Positions 23,726 through 35,223 of a stretch of DNA of 64,000 bases are shown in pieces. The stretch's first letter is position 1, and every line of letters starts with the position of its first letter. The stretch spans positions 192,704,549-192,768,548 of the forward strand of contig JAHLJT010000631.1 in NCBI GenBank assembly GCA_031308135.1. Direction: 5' to 3'. The notes below the pieces were generated by a model. That model saw only the letters and a list, made by a program, of their open reading frames with translations. It searched no databases and was not told where the DNA came from. The position numbers and the translations under genes are program-made. The stretch comes from Acheta domesticus. Taxonomy: Eukaryota; Arthropoda; Insecta; Orthoptera; Gryllidae.

Positions 23726-25212
23726 AGCGGTGAGAAGCGCGGCGGCGCGGGTGACGCGCGCGGGCTCGCTCTTCCCGCGTGGGTCGTTGCCGCCTCACTA
23801 GCGCGCGCGTGCTCTTCTTGCGAACGGCGGAAGCGCGCGCGCGGAGCGGCTGCAAGAACACGCGCCCGATGATACCACGACAAGTGGCGCAAGCGTGTGC
23901 GGCGCTGCACCCGCGATGTGTGGATAGGAGGAGTGCTGCCGTAGGCAAACCTCTCCTTTTACGCGTACTTTCCTACTTTTTCTTCCTTGCACTTTGCGTA
24001 TTTTTACGAGGCGATATTGCTGGTGAAGGCTCCTTCGCCTTGTGTTAAGTTTCTTACAGACTTGTAAGTACAAACACTTTCACTAGGGAATGCTTTTTAT
24101 TCAAGCAAAAAAATCCGGTCCCATGCGAATGTCGTGATTTCATGTCGTGATCCGTCGTGATTTCATGTAGAAACTATTTGATTTTGTGTTCAACGTGACC
24201 TGAGCGGGACCTTGTATGGAAAATTGTTATTGGTGTTGCATCTAGTTGCATTTATCTTCAATCGATATTTATTTTTTGATAATTCTATCTCTGGCAGGGT
24301 AAAGATGGTGAATCGAAAAGTTTTGCTACTAAACATTTGAATTTATCTAGTTCAAGCATTGGGAATTGCTTCTCAACTCGAATTAATAAATTGCTCAACT
24401 CGAATTAATAAAATATAGTTTAAAATTTGTTCAATGAACAAATTTTAAGTTTAGAATGTTTGTAGAAATACTTTGACCTCAATGGCGTGTTATTCCAATT
24501 CACCCTTTCATTCTAAAGTGATCCCCAGTTTAAAACAGCAGAAATGTAGGTACAGTAGATAATTTGTTCATGTAAAGTAAATGCTAATACTAATCGGCTC
24601 TGTAAGCTAAACACACCAAGAGAACACTATTAGCATGGCAACATACAAACAAGGTGTAAATGTCAGCCTTCAGTTTTGCGAGTTGTTATTTTCTGTCGTG
24701 TTTATGTAAGTCTCTTTACACGAAGTGAGAACAGGCTTCAGTGGGATGAATATCCTCATGGACGCTAAAGAGATAGCAATTTGAAAACACAGAGTGGGTA
24801 TTGGTAATTGTGTTCTAAGCAGCTGCTTCACCTCAAACATGAATACTTAGTTGGATTACGATCAAAGAAGTTTAAATAGAGAGAAATATGCAAAAGCTTT
24901 CTAGCATCTAGGTCAACAATGAACTTTAAAACTTAAATGAATCTCAATTCGCGAGTACAAGCACAGAAAATAAAAGAGTATTTACACTTATTGTCATACA
25001 ATTATTACTAGAGACATCTTTTTGAATTGTTTTTTAAACTAATTCTAAACTTTTAATACATAACCTGACTTGATTATATTAAGGAATCAAAACAAGACAA
25101 ACGTATACATAAGTTGGTAAGATGCACGTTAGATTAAAAGCTCACAACAATGCAATCCACAACAACACAATGGCCCAAATGTTCTAAAATGTTGGACACA
25201 CAGTAATAAATA
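23726..25212. other. GC patch then AT-rich intron DNA
   Basis: A CpG-rich patch spans about 23730-23900. A perfect 29-base palindrome sits at 24420-24448, preceded by a duplicated GCTCAACTCGAATTAATAAA. No gene supported. Confidence 0.45.
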
Positions 25213-25213
25213 A

Positions 25214-25367
25214 GGGGTCATCCATAAATTACGTACGTCTAAAGGGGGAGGGAGGGGTCTGAGGCAGTGTTACGCTCCGTTACATAGAGATAGGGCAGTG
25301 CGTTACAAGGGGCAAAGGGGTGTTGAAAATACTCGAAATTTGCGTTACGTAATTTATGGACGGACCC
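25214..25367. mobile_element. MITE with TAA flanks (PIF/Harbinger-like)
   Basis: Ends GGGGTCATCCATAAATTACG and (complement) GGGTCCGTCCATAAATTACG are inverted repeats with three mismatches. TAA borders both sides, matching the TWA target preference of PIF/Harbinger elements. It is 154 bp with no coding capacity, and lies about 150 bp beyond the donor of exon d in the gene's sense. Confidence 0.75.
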
Positions 25368-25518
25368 TAAGGGAAAGCTTGTGTTTGAAAGGAGGGGCCC
25401 CCAGTGGATCTACAGCCGCAGGCCTCTTGTTTTCTCCGGGCGACCCAGAGCACCTGAATCGTTCGTCAAAGGGCAGTGCGTGGGGGGGGGTGAGAGGAGT
25501 GGGGGAGCGTGTACTCAC

Positions 25519-25705
25519 AGGAAGCCCATCACTTGCAGCTGCAGGTGCGCGGCGCCGTAGTCGCGCGTGGCGCGGTCGAAGAGCGCCTCCAGCAGCGCCT
25601 CGCGCACCTCGGCCGCCAGGGCGCGCGCGGGCGCCGACTCCAGGTCCGCCAGCGCCGGGTCCCACGGCTGCGACAGCTTCAGCCGCCCCTCCAGCACGTC
25701 GGGCA
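25519..25705 (-). CDS. Exon d: N-terminal half of the SEA domain
   Basis: The acceptor is GCGTTGCAG with a CTAAC branch-point-like motif about 25 bases upstream. The donor is GTGAGTAC. Phase 1 in and phase 2 out match exons c and e. The 61 full codons start PDVLEGRLKLSQPWDPALAD and end LQLQVMGF. The pattern fits the first half of a SEA domain: a Trp followed by the hydrophobic-Asp pattern WDPALADLES, a long amphipathic helix (ALAAEVREALLEALFD), then a strand (AHLQLQVMGF) leading to the cleavage loop. SEA domains occur outside the cell in mucin-like and type II membrane proteins and often self-cleave. Two MITEs lie nearby in the flanking introns (25214-25367 and 25771-26010). Confidence 0.82.
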
Positions 25706-25770
25706 CTGCAACGCATGCGCCGGACACCCTCGTTAGCGAATCCCTCACTTCAAGATGGCGCCTAACTTAA

Positions 25771-26010
25771 AGGCGGCTCCACACATTCGCTATTCGGCGG
25801 ACAGCAGGTAACCGCTCGCCGAACCCCGAGTAGTGTGGATGGGCTGCTTGCTGTTTGCCGAGTGACGAATATTCGGCGCTCGCCCTATCCACAGCGTGTC
25901 GGTCGTTTGGACACAACAAAGGGAGCGAACATTCGCCGAACACATCAGCTGGTCGGGATCGGGCGAGCAGTAGCTCGCTGCTCGGCGAATGCCGAATGTG
26001 TGGAGCCACC
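25771..26010. mobile_element. MITE with TTAA flanks (piggyBac-like)
   Basis: Left end AGGCGGCTCCACACATTCG mirrors the right end (complement GGTGGCTCCACACATTCGG). TTAA lies immediately outside both ends (25767-25770, 26011-26014), the target duplication typical of piggyBac elements. It is 240 bp, GC-rich, with internal CGGCGAAT-type repeats, and lies 62 bp upstream of the exon d acceptor. Confidence 0.75.
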
Positions 26011-26065
26011 TTAAGAGTTAGCAGAAGGAAAGAAGGTCTGTAAAACAGCACTTTTTTCTTGAAAA

Positions 26066-26108
26066 AGAAGAAGAAGAAGAAGAAGAAGAAGAAGAAGAAG
26101 AAGAAGAA
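26066..26108. repeat. (GAA)n microsatellite
   Basis: About 14 AAG/GAA units. Confidence 0.95.
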
Positions 26109-26199
26109 TCGTTATACCTTAGCTGCATATACCCCGTCAACTTCGGTGCGGATCAACCACCGTTTGCTTTACACTGGCCTGTCCCTCCGACTTAACCAC
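26109..26199 (+). repeat. Dispersed repeat E, copy 2
   Basis: Matches 8416-8508 in the same order: CTTAGCTGCATATACCCCGT, CCACCGTTTGCTTTACAC, CCCTCCGACTTAACC. The GAA microsatellite abuts its left edge. Confidence 0.8.
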
Positions 26200-26880
26200 A
26201 GGCATATAGCAGCCAAGCACAGTTTTAGATAAATATTTGAACCGACGCAAATCATGTGTACACCCTGGCCAAGAGTATAAAATACTTTAGCGATCACGGC
26301 TAAATCGACATCTGACATTCAAGAATGAAAATCTTGCTTATATGTTTCGTTTAGGATGTCTATGTCTACTGAAGAACTGAAATTCACAAGTTGTTGCAAG
26401 AGAAGCAAATTTGAGTCGACCAGAAATGAGCGTCCTTAAATGAGGGCGCTGGGCATTAACGGGTTTGGCTACTAGTTTATGATGTGAAGCTTTAGTGTAT
26501 AGTAGTACACGTTTGTACAAATTTGTACGAATGCATTAAAGCAACTTTATGAACAAATTGCATACGTTAGTTTTGTATAAAACCATTAATAAATTTATTA
26601 GAGGATCAAAATTAATTTTTGGAAACAACTTCGCAATGACGTCAGAGGTAGTTGACATTGTATGAATAAACAGTGGGTGGCTAAGCGGTTTATCGCAACC
26701 TCAACATGGTTCGCTGGCTGCGATTGGCTGAATGTATGATGACGCAATTATCCGTGCCATAAACGGCCAGTAAGTCATAATCTGAGCAATAAAATACCAT
26801 TTAGAAACGATTTATTGCAATGAAAAGGTCTTTTATAATGCTGGTATACAAAGAAAAGGATTTCAATGAGTAAGTATTTC
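26200..26880. other. AT-rich intron DNA, nothing recognised
   Basis: Inside the intron between exons c and d. Confidence 0.5.
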
Positions 26881-26884
26881 GTTT

Positions 26885-27345
26885 CCGGGACCCTTCAAAT
26901 ACTAAGGTCATTAGTTGCGAAAGTGTAGTGTGCTATATCCCTGGAGATATGATTCCTCCCCTGCAGGCACGTTATATCCTGCGCTAAACTACGCCCAGAC
27001 CAAGCTCCCAGCTGGTCTCACGATATGTGCATTAGTGTAGCCAATGTAATGTACGAGAGTGTTTATATGTAAGGGGACAGAAGGGAGAAGAATGAGAAAC
27101 GAAAGACTGCGCTAGGTCTGTGGCCCGTCTGTTAAGGCCCTGCCTAGTCTCCTGGTATTAACCGAAGCAACCACGAAAACCAAGAGCATCCGACTGCAAG
27201 AATTCTCTCCCGAATGGTAGAATTCAATCTATGTATATAGCTAGGGTCAAAAACTCCCCACCGTCGAAACACAAAACCCTACGACCTCCTGTTCAACAAA
27301 TTTGCAGAGTCAACTGATGCGTCCATTGAGCCATCGCAGCGATAT
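26885..27345 (-). mobile_element. SINE-B copy 2 (diverged)
   Basis: Same order of blocks as the copies at 9625 and 35770: CTAAGGTCATTAG at the left, then GGTCTGTGGCCCGTCTGTTA, ACCGAAGCAACCACG.AAAC, TAGCTAGGGTC and CTACGACCTCC near the head at the right. It is the most diverged of the five. Confidence 0.7.
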
Positions 27346-27485
27346 ATTCTTTAAGTTAAACAAAATTAAAGAAATGTGTTAGCAAGCATTTATAATCGAC
27401 ATTTAAGGGATACGATTAATAACTTAAGTAATAGCTGACAGCTTAAAATAACTGTTCACTTGCAGAGCAAATTGAATCACTTGAA

Positions 27486-27730
27486 GACCTCGGGGCAATA
27501 ACATGCTATGCCACAATACCTAAGTTTTTAGAAAATGGAGAGTAAAGGTTTAGACATTGTATTCTACATATAGGGATAAAGAACATTAATTTACGAATAT
27601 CAATGCCTTTTTGCAGCGAATCTTTCAAATAAGAACCCAACATATAGGTACATCTATGGGGCGTCGAAATATACTAATATTTCAATTTCATCACAAATGT
27701 GGCATAGCATGTTATTGTTCCAAAGTCGTC
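27486..27730 (+). mobile_element. MITE F, copy 1
   Basis: Ends GACCTCGGGGCAATAACATG and (complement) GACTTTGGAACAATAACATG, both continuing CTATGCCACA, form terminal inverted repeats of about 30 bp. The body is about 245 bp without coding capacity. A second copy lies in reverse orientation at 27984-28226. Confidence 0.8.
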
Positions 27731-27983
27731 ATTTCGCGGACATTCCTTACAAATTCAGAATGAGTGCACCGGAAACAGCAAAATTTCAATGTACTTTCAT
27801 GTTCCATAGCAATTATTTAATTCTATATTTAAATAAAGCTCAGAATTTTGCCTTTTGTTGATGTGAATGACCAAAAGGTTAACAAGGCGATAAAATAAAA
27901 ACATTTCACTATTCATAAGCACAAGTATTTTTTTCATGAAGAAATAATTTAGTTTGAATTTAAATCGCAACCCCCAACATTTG

Positions 27984-28226
27984 AAGACCTAGCAGTAAAA
28001 CGCTATGCCACATTTCTGATGAAACTGAGATAATAGTGTATTTCGACGCCCCATACATGCATCTACATGGTGGGCTTTTATTTTAAAGATACGCCGCAAG
28101 ATGGCAGTGTAATTCATAAATTAATGTTTTTTATTCCAATGTGTAGAATGCAATATCTAAACCTTTACTTTCCCTTTTCTGAAAACTTACTTATAGTGGC
28201 ATAGCATATTATTGCCCCTAAGTCTT
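27984..28226 (-). mobile_element. MITE F, copy 2 (inverted relative to copy 1)
   Basis: Its reverse complement aligns with copy 1 end to end. Shared blocks include AGTAAAGGTTTAGA.ATTG, GAACATTAATTTA-like and ATGGGGCGTCGAAATA. Identity by eye is around 80 percent, so the pair can form a long imperfect hairpin with a 250-base loop. Confidence 0.8.
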
Positions 28227-28229
28227 AAT

Positions 28230-31200
28230 TTCTATTTGAGAATAATGTAGTGAGGCAGGACATTTAGACGTTCCGGATGAGTGAATGGCCTCATAGAGAC
28301 TACGTAGTGAAGCATCCTCAATAAGATCTCTAACATTCCATTTTTAAAATTAAATATTACCTAATAATTTTTTTTGCAAATCATCTATTAATACTCATTT
28401 TGAATAGGAGGTAGCATTTGCAATTATACGAGTATAGATAATTTAAAAAAATATTAATCGTATGTTCTCTCAAATAATTGAAATATCATCTGTCTATTTA
28501 TTTAAAAATTAATTTGTGTGGCTCATTTGTCAATTTATTTTCATGCCACCACACAAAGGAGATATATTTGCACAGAACCTGATATATAAACTTCCTAAAT
28601 TTCAATTTTATTTTTTTTAAACGGAATTTTTTATGACACGGCATTCGATTCTTGAATTTTAGTCAAATGATTTATATTCCTCTTAAATTTACGTTGTATT
28701 TATGACACACCATTTTCAGATGTAAAGGGAATGATTAGGTTACGATCATAATTAACAATGCGATAATGTATTTTAGTTTTATTGGAAAAGAGAAATCGGT
28801 TAACGGATAGTGTATCTCTTATTCGATCTCCTTTTACCCAGTAGTTATATCTATTCATTGAGCTACCAGTTTAAATAATGACGATTATCGAATATTTCGC
28901 TTTTATATTACTACATGTATGACGATCTTTTAGCGTAAAATCAATTAGATGTTACCATGATCCAAAACGTAATATAATGAACAAAGATTAATCATAAATC
29001 GAGAAAAATTTAATCGAGTAACTATTTTAAACAACGTATTTTAATCCATATTTCAAGAAAATGATATATTTATCATTTGATGATTTTTATTTTGGATTAT
29101 CGTTTAATCTCTAATAAGCGCTTTCAACAATCTACATTTTCTGTCTATTGTGATACTTGTAATTTGTTTCTTTCGTGAACATAAAGCCAAGAATCACTTG
29201 ATTCAAACTCAACTCATTGCCACGTTTTCAGCCACTTAAGGGGTTCTTATTCTTTACCTGAGGAGTATTTTTTCTGTCATTGTGCAAACAAATGCTACCT
29301 ATGATATACCGATTTACGTAATGGCCTACGAATGTATTTAAAGCAATCCCTTTTCGCTTAACAATTCCCTTCTTCTTGACGCACCGACTACAAATTCGGC
29401 CTTACCGGCGTCCTCCATCGGCTAAGAATGTCAAATTACGAATGCAGACTTTCACCGCTTCAAACGCACACAGATTCCAGTACCGCGCGCTACGCCCGGA
29501 TCGATCAACGCGGTGGACCCGCGCGCCGCGCCGCCGCCTCTTCTCCGGTTGCGTCCGCGCCGCCCCGTCGCGGGAGAAAGCGCCCGCGTTTCGCAGCCCC
29601 GAAATACCACCGGCCGCCGCCCGCTCGCCCGCCCGCCCCACCGCGATTGTGGTGACCGTTAACGCCGCGTCACCTCACCTCGCCCCGCGTCGTCCAGGGC
29701 GTTTCACATTCCTGCGCCCCGCCACGCCACGCCCCGCCACGCCCCGCTCCACTCCCTCCGCACTACCCCGTCCGCCGAAGCAACCACCGCCGGAAAGCCC
29801 ATTGTCCCCCATCAACGCAACCAAGCGCACGAAGCGCACCCCCACCTGGCCCGACTCCAAACTCTCGCTCGAGGAAGTGGTGCAAGCCCAGGTGCCACTC
29901 GTTCGGAAAGAGTTTTCTGGGTATAGGCTCAAGCAAAATTTTCGGCAAGTGACGGATTCCAAAGCTCTATAAAATAGCACATATTGGTCTTTTGTCGCAT
30001 GCGACACATAGTTTTTTAACTGTTTTAGACATTACATTAATTAAAAAGAACACTGATCAGGTCTGGCTAGAAAATTATAAACTACGGGGAAATCGAGGAA
30101 CTACTGTAGTCCAAAATGAGAAAAATCGATGTACCATATTATTTAGACTGGAGATTTAATTTTTTTTAAATTGACAAAGTAAACTTATGTATAACAATGC
30201 TCATATTTTCAATTACTATTTCATATTCTTCACAGTATTAAATAGGAATACAAAAATAATATAGTGACATTAGCGTGACAGCATAATATTTATCTATAAT
30301 ATATTTTATCAGATTAAAGTGCATAAAGCTAACTCAACTATTCATAAAACTATCAACATAACTAGAAAAAAAGAGGTTGGGTTGACAGAAACTATGAGGG
30401 AGGACATTATCAGATGTTGATCAGAGCTGAGGTCTGTAGATACGAAAGCCGACTGAATAACTGAGAACGACGGGGGAATATTTTCCAGGTATCAATAATT
30501 GATAAATAATTGACAATACGTTTGAAAACTATAAATAAATAATAATTTAAATGTGCACAATTATAGTACCAACATGGCAGCTGAAGAAAATGCAAGGAGA
30601 ATCCTCAAGAAATATTTATAGCACGGAAGGTTTAATCTATATTTAACGAGTGTTCTAATCTAAGTCGAGATTTTTGGTCTTTCGTTTCTTTCTGATGGTT
30701 GTATAATAAGGTAGAAATACAGAAGAGAACATTTTCAAATGAAATAACATTGGTGCAACTACTTATCATAGGCCGTATAACAACCACCACCTGCTTCGAA
30801 AAGTTCATCCAAATTTGTTTTAGGAATACTGTTATAAATATTATAACGTCTACTGCAAATTTTATCTTCCAATTAAAATAATAGTTTCCAAAATAAAACT
30901 TGACCTCTTGCAAACGATCGATCTATCTCAAACGGGTAAACAGGTAGATTCCATGAAACGTCTCCGATATTTATTTTGATTGGTCATCAAATATTCAAAA
31001 TGAGTCCTAAAGAGAAATATTAAGTAATTTTATTTTGCATTTTTTAGATTCACACTTTTCTTTTATAGTATTAACGTCAAAAGTTCCTCACGACTTTATA
31101 TCTGTTCTTCAGTGCTAAAGTTTATTGATCTTAATTTCAGCCAATAAAAATACCACTATAGTATTCATTACCGTGAATGCGAGGAAGAAGCCACGTTTAT

Positions 31201-33000
31201 GAACGGAGAGAGCTGATGTTTTCTACAGCACCTGCCACAAAACTTCTAAGCATTTGAATAGCTGAGTCGCGAGTGACGGTATAAAAGACAAAACCTATAG
31301 ATTCTTCATGAACGATGTTTCGAATGACAGTATCGGCATCTTCCACAAAATAATCTAATCGTTTTTAAGTGTCACCCCTACTCAAGAGACGTACGGATCT
31401 CATATCTGCCACAGTTCGCTGGAACATTCGTATTGAATTAAAATTAGGAATGATGTTGGAGACTCCACCAGTCGTAACGATTGTAGTAGGCAATAGACGA
31501 AAGTCACCAGACTGGGTGGTAACCTGCCTAATTACATCAATGTTGGAAAATAAGAACATGAAACAATTTTTTTGGGAAGGGGGATCAATTTTTCGTATAG
31601 TGCATAAGTTGTACTTTTAGTTTGTAACTTTTCTACAGTTCGTCCTTTTCTGTAATCGTAGGGTTTCAGCTAATTAATACGAAAGTGAAGGTGCAAAGTA
31701 GTAAAAAATAACTTTACAAAGGTAATCGGTTACGAAGATTCGTTTTCAAAACGTTCTTCAAAATCGAGAAATTGCTCGTGCTTCGTTGGGGCGTAGCTGT
31801 ATTATAAAGTACTTCTAAGGAGCAATGAAGAGAATAATTACTTGATTGGAGAGAGAACATGATGGATGGGGATTTTCATTTCTTTGCTTAGAATTTTTGA
31901 AGACTTTCATTTCGACCTCCTGATAATAAACCTATTGCAGTTGAAGCCAACCAATAACATGTCTAATGAGCCATGCATAGTGGCTATACTCTCCAAATCC
32001 AGCGTATATTACATAGGTTGTTTCGTGCTCATGACCATCAAACCCTATGTACAGAGTTTAGATGCGGTTACAGTGGAATACATGAAAGGGAAGTACACAA
32101 GATACGGAAATTTCACATGTATAAAATATGAAATTAACGTAATCAAGTATCTACAAATAAAACGGTAAGACTTGCAAGTATTGTTTTATAATATTATTTC
32201 CTGGACGCGAGAAAACATTTCGCATTTTGTAAATCGCTGTTTAAAAAGTGAAAATCTTCATACTTAATTCTAAGTTCGAACTGTCAGCCCATGAACTGTG
32301 CTGTTTATCATTATATATTACTAGAGATAATACATAACAAGTGACGGGGAAAAATCGAACTCCCATATTAATAATACGTTATAAACAATGGTAGAACATA
32401 GATTTAGTTTCTTTATTAATACATTTAAGTTTATTTAATTTGAAAATTTCCTTTATTATCAGTAACACGGTCTCAAACCGAAGACCTCTGCGGGAAAGTG
32501 AAGCGATTTTCTGGAGAACCTGAAGGTGTCTATGTACTCTGTTATAAGACACGTGTGTACTAATTACAGCTTAAAATTGGATGAAACGGTAAACACTAGT
32601 CACCATTAGTTTTACGATCAATCAGAGGCGTTAACTTTCTCAGGCACGGAAACAAGGTGTTCGACCATCAATTTAGGTACGAATTCATGTTGTACTAAAT
32701 AAAGAATGATAAAATTCCATTGAAAGAACTATTGAACATGAGAAAATCAATTTTATTTTTATATCCTTTATTTACTCCAGATACACTCCCAAGCGACCCA
32801 TGAAACCAAATGCGATCAATTTGCATCTAATCTAATAAACACTTGACAACATATTTGATTTTCATTATGTCCAAAACAATTACTTACTTTAACGTCCAGA
32901 ATAATTACTCTCTCACTATATAGAAGACGTAGGAAATAAATTGTTATTAAAAATCTACCATTTACACTGATTACAGTGAATATAGAATTACTAGAAAACC
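28230..33000. other. AT-rich intron DNA with one GC patch
   Basis: Part of the 9.5-kb intron between exons c and d. Apart from the GC patch at 29440-29870, no repeat or gene was identified. Short frames at 31365-31620 and 31866-32168 have no support. Confidence 0.5.
29440..29870. other. CpG-rich patch inside an intron
   Basis: A sharp GC-rich interval with CGCGCC, CCGCCC and a tandem GCCACGCCCC. The 198-codon plus frame is Pro/Arg/Ala-rich and has no splice or domain support. It could be a CpG island or internal promoter; nothing shows that directly. Confidence 0.4.
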
Positions 33001-33475
33001 GTCGACTTTGCTAAGGATTTAGCAGTCTCGACTCGAAGGGTCGTGAGTTCGAATCCCCTCTGGGATTTTGCGTAGTGGCATGACAGGGCTTATCCCTTGT
33101 AGCACCTTACTAGCCCGTTTACTTCCTGCCTTAATGTACGTGGATACTACACAAGAGTGTGACTGCCTGTGAGCCAGAGGAAGTAAGTACCATATGGCTC
33201 CTGTGAGCAGCTACCTGGCTGCCCTATCCGAAACAAAGTGCCAGTGTCGCCACGGCCTAACGAGCAACCGGCGACAGGAGTGTCCAGCTCTCGATCAGAA
33301 TGGGCTTACGATCCAGGGCGGAGTTAAGGGATGGTGGCTAGGGTTATGGTTCCCTAGAATGTAAAAAAGGAGCACAATGATATAACGGAGGACAAGGAGC
33401 ATCAGATGATGTCCAAGAGATTAAAACACTTTAAAATATCCGATCTCGATGATGATGATGAATTGCGCATCGTAT
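33001..33475 (+). mobile_element. SINE-C copy 2
   Basis: A tRNA-like head with A-box-like TTTAGCAGTCTCGACTCG and B box GAGTTCGAATCCCCTCTGGG (about 33044-33063). The body block GGCGGAGTTAAGGGATGGTGGCTAGG and a GATGATGATGATGAA tail (about 33447-33461) match the arrangement at 19670-20330. Confidence 0.75.
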
Positions 33476-35223
33476 CTGTGCGAGAAATGTAGCTGAATTC
33501 TAATTACTGCACGTCCGACACTTCCCACAGATGAGGAATTCTGAGAAGTCAACTGCCGCTCCCCAATACGAAATAAAAGGTTCCAAAATATCACATTTTA
33601 TTAATTACGGAGTGAGGAACTTATAGTTTTCTGACAAAAGAATAAGATTTTAAGTCTCTGAAACGCATTGTTGTCGAGATATGAATGTCAAGAGACGGAT
33701 TGTTAAGCGGGAATGTGTTGCGGTGTTGCATTTTCACTTGGTTCATTTAAATCAATTTTTTTTTAATATTACTTTTGAAAAACGAAAGTGCAATTTGTGA
33801 AAACATATGCAAAGCGAAAGTTCCATAACATTGTTCATAATATTATCTTATTTCTTGCATGTCATTTCCTCAGACCAGATGGATGAGAGAGCCATTCAAG
33901 GTTTTAAAAGTACAAATAGCTTCCAACTCAAACCCGGCTTTGAATGCCCAGGCCCTGAACTGGGTGTTTCACGGTATACACGTTCATAATTGCTACTAAA
34001 TAATATTAGAATTAGTTACAGTTTGTAATGTATAATGTTTTAAAACTTAATGAGACTATAACCACTATTGTAATCAATCCCTACCTCACTGAAAAGTGCA
34101 CATATCTCATCAGAGATTATGTATAATGCATTTTGCAAGAGCTTAAAATTTTAGTATCTAATGTGAAAATCATAAGATTAAGCAAATACTGTCAACTCTT
34201 TGTTTAAAACTTGACTGTGTTTACGACTTTGGTAGATTGTTGATATTAAAGCACTTTCTTTTAAAATTATGTTATCATTCAATGACTCATCTTAATTTCA
34301 ATATTTGCCAACCGTTTACTTGTCTGACACTTTCTCCGACGAATGTAATGTAAGAACAAACGAAAATGTTATATGTTGACGATATTTCCTGGTTACTTGT
34401 TGACATTCCCCTTGAAGTTTGTAAAGAAAAGGAGGAAAATATTTTCTCCTTCGTACATTTAGTTTCTCTGCGAATTGTTGCTAGAGAACGCACATGATCG
34501 GCAATAAACTAAAAATGACATGCCAATTTCACTATCACATGTGAATCTTATTTGTAACAAACTAATGAGTTCGATTATTTCACAAATTATGTTAATCTTT
34601 AAAACGCCCAAATGCTCCTTCTGAGGCATGACCGAAACTTGACGAAACAGTTCTACGTAAGTCAAGCTTATCTACCGTGAAAGAGCGAAGGTTTCAATGT
34701 TCAAATTGTGATTTTTTAACTGATATTACGTTATTTTAATCAACCTGGCCAGTCCAAATCAGACTGCAATTACCACAAAATTAAGTGCTACGCCGTTCAG
34801 CGAAGATGAAAGTAAATCTGCAATATCGAAATGCCACGCGCATGAATTAAACGTCGAAATAAATGGATTTTTAATTATAAACATTTATTTCTACATTGTA
34901 GATTTTGTATTGTTTTTTAAGAATTACTGCAATAAACATAGATGAGAATCTTATGTGTATACACTAAATTTGAACTACAATAAAGAATAATAAACATGTG
35001 AGAATATAATTAAATAAAATTATTAAAAATTAAAGCAACTGGGTGTTAGAAAACATTTCGACATTCTACTTTCAGTAACATGATTCCATGACATCAAGAA
35101 AACTACAACAAACGGCGTTTCACAATTATCCACAATCTCTCCACGAGTTATTTAATATATTGGTGTATACTATGATCAGTGTTCCCATTTGCGAGTTCGT
35201 CTCTTTAAGCGCATTGAACTCAC
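33476..35223. other. AT-rich intron DNA, nothing recognised
   Basis: Directly follows the donor of exon c in the gene's sense. Confidence 0.55.

Noticed and set aside
23416..23910. 164-codon minus frame and 142-codon plus frame
   Set aside because: Both derive from GGTGATGG-type low-complexity repeats.
29376..29972. 198-codon plus frame in a GC patch
   Set aside because: Pro/Arg-rich, no motif, no acceptor or donor pair; frames on the minus strand are equally open.
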